Shown: piece after piece, positions 1 through 6,691 of the stretch
How positions within the stretch are numbered: the first letter of the stretch is position 1
Layout: the number at the start of each line of letters is the position of its first letter
Program-made: the position numbers and the translations under genes
Source: Hydrogenophaga palleronii_A
GTDB lineage: Bacteria; Pseudomonadota; Gammaproteobacteria; Burkholderiales; Burkholderiaceae_C
DNA: 64,000 nt
Direction: 5' to 3'
NCBI RefSeq assembly: GCF_031457455.1
Contig: NZ_JAVDWU010000005.1
Coordinates: 1-64,000 of the forward strand
The notes under the pieces: model-generated
Database searches by the model: none
The model's input: only the letters and a program-made list of their open reading frames with translations
Told to the model about the DNA's origin: nothing

Positions 1-328
1 CCAGATCAAGTGGTTGCAAGAACCTCCACTTTGGCACTCGGATGCCGTATCTGCGAGGTCCCACCGTCGACCGATGGCAGCCTCATTTCAGCAGCAGCGC
101 TGTAGGTGGGCGGACCATGCCATCTTCAGACTTGAATCCGCCCTTATCCACAACCGAGTAGCCAGAACATCCATCAACCCAGTGGCTCAATATTCGACGT
201 GATCACTGGCTCAGTTGTGTTGATGAATCAACACCGGAGGGGCCGCGAGGCATAGGCGAACCGCGTAACCAGGACTTCCACAGGGGGACTGTGGATACCG
301 ACAAACCCCACATCACTTTTAAGCCGAA
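1..328. other. Left-edge intergenic region with two DnaA-box-like sites
   Basis: No gene is recognised here; the one short open frame (14-202, plus) has no recognisable protein and no convincing ribosome binding site. A perfect DnaA-box consensus, TTATCCACA, lies at 144-152 on the plus strand. A second, 8-of-9 match lies on the minus strand at 290-298. The latter belongs to a small inverted repeat, TCCACAG-N5-CTGTGGA, at about 277-295. Two boxes do not make an origin, and no dnaA, repA or parA gene is near. Confidence 0.35.
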
Positions 329-619
329 ATGAGCGATTCGAATTCAACGAACCAAGCGATACGCCTTCTGAGTAGGCCAATCAATTTTGCTGTTGTCCAG
401 CTACCAGATCGGGCATTCCCAGGGATTGTGGTCCAGGGCGATACCTTGCACGGGCTTGTTGGGCGGCTGGGCGAAGTCGTTCGGTCGCTTAATGCGCGAC
501 ACCTGGATGACCTGTCGGCCGAGCTTGACGACATGAAAGATCAGTTGGCAGAGGCGCTTGAACACTACGAACATGTATGCGCGAAGCATGGTATCGGGTT
601 GCCGTATCTCCGGCCATAA
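329..619 (+). CDS. Small conserved protein, possibly DUF6959 family
   Basis: This frame encodes 96 residues with a neutral N-terminus and a Leu/Asp/Glu-rich C-terminal half that looks alpha-helical. The N-terminal part, with a FAVVQLPDR stretch followed by GIVVQGDTLHGLV, resembles small bacterial proteins grouped as DUF6959; that family name is recalled from pattern, not from a search. No signal peptide or membrane segment is visible. It stands alone, with non-coding DNA on both sides, and its function is unknown. The start at 329 lacks a strong Shine-Dalgarno sequence. Confidence 0.55.
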   Translation: MSDSNSTNQAIRLLSRPINFAVVQLPDRAFPGIVVQGDTLHGLVGRLGEVVRSLNARHLDDLSAELDDMKDQLAEALEHYEHVCAKHGIGLPYLRP

Positions 620-1188
620 GAACACTTCGGGGTTAACCGTCTCCTTCCCGGGGTGATTCAGCCGTGAGGCGCTGTTTCGGATAATTCTGAAGAGGTCTCG
701 TCTGGAGCAAAGCCTGTTCAAAAAGGGGTGGGAGGAGCCCAAAGGTCGAGTGCTCTGCTGGCTACAACGCACATGAATGAGGGCCTTTCAGGTGTTGCAT
801 GTGACACACCGACGTCGTCCGGCTTCTGCCGTTCCTGCTTGGTGTCATATGGTGATGCTGGTCGCGCTGTCATACGTTGCTGCAAGTCATTGATTTGTAA
901 GCCGTGAATGACTGCATAGGTCGATCAACCTCAGCTAGCATCAACTTAGATCGCTGGGTATACACAGCAAATATCTCAAGCTCATAACCCAGGAAACTCA
1001 AGACACACGCTGCGTGTGCGCTGGCACACAGACACAGGTGGCGATTCGGCGCACCTTGCCAGCTTCGTGCTGTGCCGCTTCATCACGGCCCAGTCGTTCG
1101 TTCAAGGACCGCCGTATGGGAGGCTGGACGCCCAGGATCGCGCGGTCTTGCGGATTGTGCGATCCATCCAACTCGTCTGGAGATCACC
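620..1188. other. Intergenic region upstream of the alcohol dehydrogenase
   Basis: About 570 bases without a supported gene. The part from roughly 860 to 1010 is less GC-rich than its surroundings and is the likely place for the promoter of the downstream dehydrogenase, but no confident -35/-10 pair can be named. An upstream extension of the dehydrogenase frame exists but is not family-like. Confidence 0.4.
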
Positions 1189-2220
1189 ATGACACTGATG
1201 AAAGCCGCCGTCGTCCACGGCTTCGGCCAGCCCTTGCGGATCGAAGAAGTGCCGGTCCCCGAAGTCACACCCGGTCAGGTGCTGGTCAAGGTGGTCGCCT
1301 CGGGCGTGTGCCACACCGACCTGCACGCCGCCGAAGGTGACTGGCCCGTCAAGCCTGCCTTGCCCTTCATCCCTGGCCACGAAGGCGTCGGTTTCGTGGC
1401 CGCGCTCGGTGCCGGCGTCAAAGGCATCAAGGAAGGCGACCGTGTCGGCGTGCCCTGGTTGCACACCGCCTGCGGCCACTGCGAGCACTGCATCACCGGC
1501 TGGGAAACCCTGTGCGACGAGCAGCAGATGACGGGCTACACCGTCAACGGCGGGTATGCCGAGTACGTATTGGCCGATCCCGGCTACATCGGCCACCTGC
1601 CGGCGAACATGGACTTCGCCGAGATTGCGCCGGTGCTGTGCGCTGGCGTCACGGTCTACAAGGGCTTGAAGATGCTCGACTGCAAGGCCGGCGACTGGGT
1701 CGCAATCTCCGGCATCGGTGGCCTGGGCCACTTCGCGGTGCAGTACGCCAAGGCGATGGGATTTCACGTCATCGCCGTCGACATCGACGATGCCAAGCTG
1801 GCGTTGGCAACGTCCCTGGGCGCCGACATGGTGATCAACGCAAAAACACAAGACCCGGTGCAGGAAGTGCAGCGCGCCATACGCGGCGCCCATGGCGTGC
1901 TGGTGACCGCGGTGTCGCGGCCCGCGTTTTCGCAGGCGCTGGGCATGCTGCACAAGCGCGGCACGATGGCGCTGGTGGGCCTGCCCCCGGGCGACTTCGC
2001 GCTGCCGATCTTCGACATGGTGCTCAACGCCAAGACCGTGCGCGGCTCGATCGTCGGCACGCGAAAGGACTTGCAGGAGGCGCTTGCGTTCGCTGGCGAA
2101 GGCAAGGTGCACACGACCTTCGCCGAAGACCGGCTCGACAACGTCAACGCGATCCTCGCGCGCTTGAAAGCCGGCGACGTCGAGGGGCGCATCGTGATGC
2201 GCATCGCCGACGGGGTCTAG
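1189..2220 (+). CDS. Zinc-dependent alcohol dehydrogenase (AdhP/AdhA type)
   Basis: A 343-residue medium-chain dehydrogenase that should interconvert primary alcohols and aldehydes with NAD(P). The catalytic zinc ligands are visible as C41 in CHTD and H64 in GHE. The structural zinc is bound by the four cysteines C95, C98, C101 and C109. The nucleotide-binding motif GIGGLG lies in the middle of the protein. The ATG at 1189 was chosen because it gives the usual family N-terminus and follows a GGAG ribosome binding site; the open frame continues upstream without family resemblance. It is monocistronic and converges on the SDR gene downstream. Ethanol or propanol is a likely substrate, but sequence alone cannot fix this. 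Confidence 0.93.
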   Translation: MTLMKAAVVHGFGQPLRIEEVPVPEVTPGQVLVKVVASGVCHTDLHAAEGDWPVKPALPFIPGHEGVGFVAALGAGVKGIKEGDRVGVPWLHTACGHCEHCITGWETLCDEQQMTGYTVNGGYAEYVLADPGYIGHLPANMDFAEIAPVLCAGVTVYKGLKMLDCKAGDWVAISGIGGLGHFAVQYAKAMGFHVIAVDIDDAKLALATSLGADMVINAKTQDPVQEVQRAIRGAHGVLVTAVSRPAFSQALGMLHKRGTMALVGLPPGDFALPIFDMVLNAKTVRGSIVGTRKDLQEALAFAGEGKVHTTFAEDRLDNVNAILARLKAGDVEGRIVMRIADGV

Positions 2221-2553
2221 GAATCGCTCCATGGTGTGACACCCGCGCTCACCCGGGGGGCACGGCGCTTGCAGTTTGCACGCTTGAACCACCCATCGAC
2301 CGGTTCAGCCAGGCGCCTGCATCCGGTCCGTTGCGTCTTCGGTGTATGCGGTCGTTCTCGTAGCTTGCACACGTCGATCTTGTCGAGCGACCGGTTCAGG
2401 TGGTCGAGGGGTCCCTTGCGAACCTGAGAGGTGAACGGCCGATTTACGGCGCCTCGAAAAACTCTCGTCACCGAAATCGTTTGACCGCAACCAGCCTGAG
2501 CAGCCGGTAACTTTTGCCGCGAAACTCCCATAATTTTCGTGACCGGCGTGCTC
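2221..2553. other. Convergent intergenic region with a 12-bp direct repeat
   Basis: This 333-base gap separates two convergent genes. CGACCGGTTCAG occurs twice in direct orientation, at 2297-2308 and 2388-2399. A minus-strand open frame runs through most of it (about 2217-2582) with a basic Arg/Lys-rich translation unlike any family I recognise, so I do not call it a gene. No hairpin followed by a T-run was found for either flanking gene. Confidence 0.3.
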
Positions 2554-3336
2554 CTAAACAGTCGGCACCGTGCCCCCGTCAATCAAGTGCTCCGAACCTG
2601 AAATTGAGCCTGCGCGCGGTGACACCAGAAAGCTGATCAGGTCAGCGACTTCCTGCGGCCTGGACGGCCGCCCGAGCGGGATACCACCCAGCGACTGCAT
2701 GATGATCCGCTTGCCACCTTCGTAGTCCGTGCCAGCCTCGGCGGCCAGGCGTCCTGCCAGCGCCACGGCGGCTTCAGTCTCGATCCATCCGGGCGAGACG
2801 CGCAGCACGCGAACGCCCTTGGGTGTGACCTCCTTTGACAATGCCTTGCTGTAGGTGGACAGGGCTGCCTTGGCCGCCGCGTAGGCGGTCGTCGACTCCG
2901 GCAGCGGCAACAGGCGCTGAATCGAGCTTACGTGCACGATGACGCCTGAGCCTTGGGCCAGCATGGCTGGCAGCAATGCACGGTCAAGGCGCACGGCGGG
3001 CATCAGGTTCTGGTTCAGCTCGTTGGCCCACTGGGCGTCGTCCAGGGCCGCGAAGCCCCCGCCCGGCGCGCTGGATCCCCCCAGCACATTGACCAGAATG
3101 TCAACGCCACCCCAGTGTCTGAGAACCGCCTGCGCCACCTCCGTCGCCCCTTCGGCCGTGGAGAGATCGGCGGCCACATGGATCACGTCCGGGGTCGAAG
3201 ACGCAGGTACGGAACGTGCCGTGGCCATCACCCGCGCACCCGAATCGAGCAGACTTTGCGTGACGGCCGCGCCCACACCTTTGGTTCCACCGGTTACCAG
3301 CGCTCGCAGCCCTTGCAGTTGAAGGTCGAAGCTCAT
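2554..3336 (-). CDS. SDR-family oxidoreductase
   Basis: A 260-residue classical short-chain dehydrogenase/reductase with a Rossmann fold. Visible motifs are the cofactor-binding TGGTKGVG near residue 15, an NVLGG segment matching the family NNAG motif, a catalytic Ser in VSSI, and the YAAAK Tyr-x3-Lys pair. The start at 3336 was chosen because it is preceded by GGAG and overlaps the stop of the upstream SnoaL-like gene by ATGA; the open frame extends 32 residues further without family likeness. It is translationally coupled to the SnoaL-like gene and divergent from a LysR regulator, which probably controls both. The substrate is unknown. Confidence 0.9.
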   Translation of the reverse strand: MSFDLQLQGLRALVTGGTKGVGAAVTQSLLDSGARVMATARSVPASSTPDVIHVAADLSTAEGATEVAQAVLRHWGGVDILVNVLGGSSAPGGGFAALDDAQWANELNQNLMPAVRLDRALLPAMLAQGSGVIVHVSSIQRLLPLPESTTAYAAAKAALSTYSKALSKEVTPKGVRVLRVSPGWIETEAAVALAGRLAAEAGTDYEGGKRIIMQSLGGIPLGRPSRPQEVADLISFLVSPRAGSISGSEHLIDGGTVPTV

Positions 3337-3662
3337 GGGGCGATCTCCAGTGATGCGATCAAGCCGCGTTCGAGGCGAAAGTGGTACCGAAGGTCGACCG
3401 GGCTGCCAGGAAAGTTGCCAGCCACATGGCAACAGACGACGGGATGGCCATCATTCACATCGAGCTCGAAAGGTTCAGTCGTGTATGTGTACTTGGCCGC
3501 CGCCTCCGACCTCCATGCGGCGATGGCGTCACGGCCGGAATGGGTCTTGTCCTCGTCTCTCACGGTGGCTTGTGCCGTGAAGCAGCGGGCAACGGTTTCG
3601 GGTGCCTTCTGGTCAGCCGCGAAGTAGGCGGCAATGGGGTCGGGCAGGATCAGAGTGGTCAT
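3333..3662 (-). CDS. SnoaL-like (NTF2 superfamily) protein
   Basis: A 109-residue protein of the SnoaL/ketosteroid-isomerase-like cone fold. The pattern is typical: a helical start (PIAAYFAADQ), a phase with DEDKTHSGRDAI, then the beta-strand-rich VVCCHVAGNFPGSPVDLRY. Members are small enzymes or ligand binders, often paired with oxidoreductases. It is the first gene of a two-gene unit with the SDR, which it overlaps by four bases. The start at 3662 gives the family length; an upstream extension is possible but less likely. The exact reaction is unknown. Confidence 0.82.
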   Translation of the reverse strand: MTTLILPDPIAAYFAADQKAPETVARCFTAQATVRDEDKTHSGRDAIAAWRSEAAAKYTYTTEPFELDVNDGHPVVCCHVAGNFPGSPVDLRYHFRLERGLIASLEIAP

Positions 3663-3712
3663 TTTTCGAACTCCTGGGTTGATGAAGTGCACAGAATGCA
3701 TCTGCGGATTGG

Positions 3713-3730
3713 TTTAGTGAATGACCTAAA
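3713..3730. promoter_or_regulatory. Candidate LysR operator in the divergent promoter region
   Basis: TTTAG, eight bases, then CTAAA forms an inverted repeat in the 100-base gap between the divergent SnoaL/SDR unit and the LysR gene. The position and symmetry suit a LysR-type binding site. It is a short motif, so it could be chance. Confidence 0.35.
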
Positions 3731-3762
3731 ATTTGCACAGCTTATGTAGAAAACGATACAGA

Positions 3763-4674
3763 ATGCGTGGATCCGAGTTCGCTGAACTGAAGGCCTTTGC
3801 AGCGGTGGTCGAGCGCGAGAGCTTTGCGCGCGCGGCAGCACATTTGGGCCTTTCGCCCTCAGCCCTGAGCCAGACCATCCGGCTGCTCGAAGCCCGGCTG
3901 GGCACGCGTCTGTTGAACCGCACCACGCGCAGCGTGGCGCCAACGGCCAGCGGAGAGCAGCTTTACGCCCGCATCGCACCGCTGTTTCGCGAGATGGCCG
4001 ACGCAGTGGCCGAGGCCAGTGCCGCTGCGGGACAGGTGAGCGGAACACTGCGTATCAATACGCTGGGGATGGCCGCGCGACAGGTCATTGCGCCACGCCT
4101 TGGCCGGTTTCATCGTGCGCACCCAGACGTGGCACTGGACATCGTGGTCGACGACGGGCTGAGCGATATCGTCGCCGGCCGCTTCGATGCGGGTATCCGC
4201 GTGGGCGGGCGGCTGGAAAAAGACATGATTGCCGTGCGCTTGACGCCGGACGTGAAGATGAAGGCGGTCGCCTCGCCGGACTACCTGAGACACCGTGGCA
4301 CACCGCGTACACCCACCGACCTGCATAGCCATGCCTGCATCAACTGGCGACTGCAGGCGGACGGCCGTGCTTATCACTGGGAGTTTCAGAAGAAGGGACG
4401 GCGGCTTGACGTCGCGGTGGATGGGCCGCTGATCACCAACCATTCAGAAACCGGTGTCGGCGCTGCGTTGGAGGGACTGGGCATTGCCTATGTCTTCGAC
4501 CTTGAACGCATGGATGAGCATCTTGATCAGGGTCGGCTGGTGCAGGTCCTCGCGGACTGGTCATTCACGCGGCCGGGGCTGTTCCTCTATTACTCGAACC
4601 GCCGTCACCGATCAGCGGTACTGGGTGCTTTCATTGATTGCATGTTGGATCGGGACCTGTCCTTACCCGGTTGA
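3763..4674 (+). CDS. LysR-family transcriptional regulator
   Basis: A 303-residue LysR-type regulator. The N-terminal winged helix-turn-helix covers about residues 5-65, with the characteristic SFARAAAHLGLSPSALSQ and LNRTTRSVAPT segments. The effector-binding domain follows from about residue 90. The ATG at 3763 gives the usual start just before the FAELKAFAAVVE helix; a slightly earlier start is open but adds an unlikely basic leader. It is divergent from the SnoaL-like/SDR pair, the standard arrangement for a LysR regulator and its target. The inducer is unknown. Confidence 0.93.
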   Translation: MRGSEFAELKAFAAVVERESFARAAAHLGLSPSALSQTIRLLEARLGTRLLNRTTRSVAPTASGEQLYARIAPLFREMADAVAEASAAAGQVSGTLRINTLGMAARQVIAPRLGRFHRAHPDVALDIVVDDGLSDIVAGRFDAGIRVGGRLEKDMIAVRLTPDVKMKAVASPDYLRHRGTPRTPTDLHSHACINWRLQADGRAYHWEFQKKGRRLDVAVDGPLITNHSETGVGAALEGLGIAYVFDLERMDEHLDQGRLVQVLADWSFTRPGLFLYYSNRRHRSAVLGAFIDCMLDRDLSLPG

Positions 4675-4680
4675 CGGTCC

Positions 4681-5010
4681 AAGGCCTCGACCTGCATCAG
4701 CCTGGCACACGCCGCCAGTGGTCGCCCCACTGTGAAGATCCTGGCGATGCCTGCTTTGGCAGCCCGCTGGCTGATCCCATGCCTGCGGCAGCGGGCGGCC
4801 GCGCGAATCGACGTCGACATCGAACTGGCCACGTCGATCTGGGACACCGAGTTCCGCAAGGAGCGCTTCGATTTCGCCATTCTCTATGGCGACGGCTCCC
4901 TGCCAGGTTCGCAACTGTTGATGCACGACTGGCAGGTCTCAGTGGCTGCCCTGATGACGGGCGCGCAAGCGCCTGGCTGCTCGCTTTTTCGGCCCCCGGG
5001 TTGTCCCCAA
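4681..5010 (+). pseudogene. Remnant of a GcvA-like LysR regulator
   Basis: Between the intact LysR gene and soxB, a frame open from about 4681 matches only the middle of a LysR effector domain. The residues ALAARWLIPCLRQ, then IELATSIWD, then RFDFAILYGDG and LPGSQLL are typical of the GcvA-like subgroup. There is no helix-turn-helix before it, and after about residue 80 the likeness stops. It is in frame with soxB, so an automatic caller may fuse the two into a false 549-residue protein. I read it as a decayed gene truncated at both ends. Confidence 0.7.
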
Positions 5011-5031
5011 TGCCCGGTGCCATGTCGGAAT

Positions 5032-5055
5032 TTGGCCATTGCGCGTCCGGTTGGC
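5032..5055 (+). promoter_or_regulatory. Possible AraC-type half-sites before soxB
   Basis: Two TTGGC direct repeats at 5032-5036 and 5051-5055 lie 66-90 bases before the soxB start. Direct repeats about two helix turns apart are what AraC-family activators such as GbdR use. I cannot match them to a confirmed GbdR consensus, so this is a weak call. Confidence 0.2.
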
Positions 5056-5121
5056 GCAAGTTCGCGTGGCGGCGAGATCCAACAATGGCGCCAGATCTTT
5101 TGGGCCTCAACACAAGCGAAC

Positions 5122-6381
5122 ATGCGCGGTCAACATTACTCACTCTGGAGTCTGCTCAAGCATGGCTTCAAGAACCACCAGACCTGGGAACCCGCCTGGG
5201 AGCGGGTTGCGCTGAAGCCGTCCTATGACGTGGTCATCGTCGGCGGCGGCGGGCACGGCCTGGCCACGGCCTACTACCTGGCCAAAAACCACCCCCAAGT
5301 CGGGCGCATCGCCGTGCTGGAAAAAGGTTACCTGGGTGGCGGCAACACCGCACGCAACACCACCATCGTGCGTTCCAACTACCTGTGGGACGAGTCGGCG
5401 GCGATCTACGAACACTCGCTCAAACTGTGGGAGGGCCTGACGGAAGACCTGAACTTCAACGTGATGTTCAGCCAGCGCGGCGTGTTCAACCTGGGTCACA
5501 CCTTGCAGGACATGCGCGACATCGAACGCCGGGTCAATGCCAACGCCTTGCAGGGCATTGATGCCCATGTGCTCAACGCGCAGGAGGTGAAAGAAAAGAT
5601 TCCCCAACTGGACTGCAGCCGCAGCCGTCGCTACCCCGTGCTGGGCGCCAGTTGGCAACCGCGTGCCGGCATCGCCCACCACGACGCCGTGGCCCGCGGT
5701 TTTGCGCGCGCCGCCAGCCGCCTGGGCGTGGACCTGATCGAAGGCTGTGAAGTCACCGGCATGGACATTGAAGGCGGCAGGATCCGCGGGCTGCAGACCA
5801 GCCTGGGTGCCATCAAGACCGAGCGCGTGGGTTGTGTGGCCGCCGGTCATTCGTCGGTGCTGGCGAAGATGGCCGGTCTGCGCATGCCGCTGGAAAGCCA
5901 CCCGCTGCAGGCCTTTGTGTCCGAGTCCATGCAGCGCGTGATCGACACGGTGATCATGTCCAACGCCGTGCATGGCTACCTCAGCCAGTCCGACAAAGGT
6001 GAGTTGGTGATTGGTGCAGGCATCGACAGCTACGTGGGCTATGGCCAGCGCGGCAGCCCGCACGTGATCGAGCACACGGCCGCAGCCATCATCGAGCTTT
6101 TCCCCCAATTCTCCCGCGTGCGCATGAACCGGCAGTGGGGCGGCATTGTGGACGTGACGCCTGACGCCTGCCCGATCATTTCCAAGACCGCCGTGCAAGG
6201 CCTGTTCTTCAACTGCGGCTGGGGCACGGGCGGCTTCAAGGCCACGCCGGGATCGGGCCATGTGTTCGCCGACATGCTGGCCCAGGGCGCGCCGAACGCG
6301 CTGGCCAAACCCTTCTCTGTTGACCGGTTCCATTCGGGTCACCTCATCGACGAACACGGCGCCGCAGGCGTCGCCCACTGA
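5122..6381 (+). CDS. soxB: Sarcosine oxidase beta subunit
   Basis: A 419-residue flavoprotein, the beta subunit of heterotetrameric sarcosine oxidase, which oxidatively demethylates sarcosine to glycine and passes the methyl group to tetrahydrofolate. The FAD-binding VVIVGGGGHG motif sits near residue 38, followed by GGGNTARNTTIVRSNY, a stretch characteristic of SoxB that carries the covalent-flavin region. The ATG at 5122 was chosen because the N-terminus from there (RGQHYSLWSLLKHG) matches the family. The frame continues upstream only into a LysR remnant. It is first of soxB-soxD-soxA-soxG-glyA, with one base between its stop and soxD. The Shine-Dalgarno sequence is weak. Confidence 0.97.
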   Translation: MRGQHYSLWSLLKHGFKNHQTWEPAWERVALKPSYDVVIVGGGGHGLATAYYLAKNHPQVGRIAVLEKGYLGGGNTARNTTIVRSNYLWDESAAIYEHSLKLWEGLTEDLNFNVMFSQRGVFNLGHTLQDMRDIERRVNANALQGIDAHVLNAQEVKEKIPQLDCSRSRRYPVLGASWQPRAGIAHHDAVARGFARAASRLGVDLIEGCEVTGMDIEGGRIRGLQTSLGAIKTERVGCVAAGHSSVLAKMAGLRMPLESHPLQAFVSESMQRVIDTVIMSNAVHGYLSQSDKGELVIGAGIDSYVGYGQRGSPHVIEHTAAAIIELFPQFSRVRMNRQWGGIVDVTPDACPIISKTAVQGLFFNCGWGTGGFKATPGSGHVFADMLAQGAPNALAKPFSVDRFHSGHLIDEHGAAGVAH

Positions 6382-6382
6382 C

Positions 6383-6691
6383 ATGTTTTTGATTCATTGC
6401 CCGCACTGCGGCGAAACACGGGACGAAGAAGAGTTCAGCCATGCCGGCGAAGCCTACATTCCGCGCCCGCTCCAGCCAGAAGCCGTGGACGACGCCACCT
6501 GGGGCGACTACGTGTTCATGCGCCGCAACACCAAGGGGTGGTTCTGGGAGCAGTGGCAACACACGGCTGGCTGCCGCAAGGTGTTTGCCGTGAAGCGCAA
6601 CACCGCCACCTACGAAATCGCCGGCAGCTGGACGCTGGCCGAAGGCAAGACCCTGTTCCTGGAAGACATGGCCAAGGAGCAGGCAATATGA
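6383..6691 (+). CDS. soxD: Sarcosine oxidase delta subunit
   Basis: A 102-residue zinc-binding small subunit of heterotetrameric sarcosine oxidase. The expected ligands are present: C6 and C9 in CPHC, H60 and C64 in the QHTAGC segment. Length and motif match the SoxD family. It starts one base after the soxB stop and its TGA overlaps the soxA ATG, so its translation is coupled on both sides. It has a structural role in the complex rather than a reaction of its own. Confidence 0.96.
   Translation: MFLIHCPHCGETRDEEEFSHAGEAYIPRPLQPEAVDDATWGDYVFMRRNTKGWFWEQWQHTAGCRKVFAVKRNTATYEIAGSWTLAEGKTLFLEDMAKEQAI

Noticed and set aside
1072..1188. Upstream extension of the alcohol dehydrogenase
   Set aside because: The extra 39 residues are unlike the family, and a ribosome binding site precedes the ATG at 1189.
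4732..5121. N-terminal extension giving a 549-residue soxB product
   Set aside because: The extra residues are a LysR effector-domain fragment plus unrelated sequence; true SoxB proteins start near 5122.
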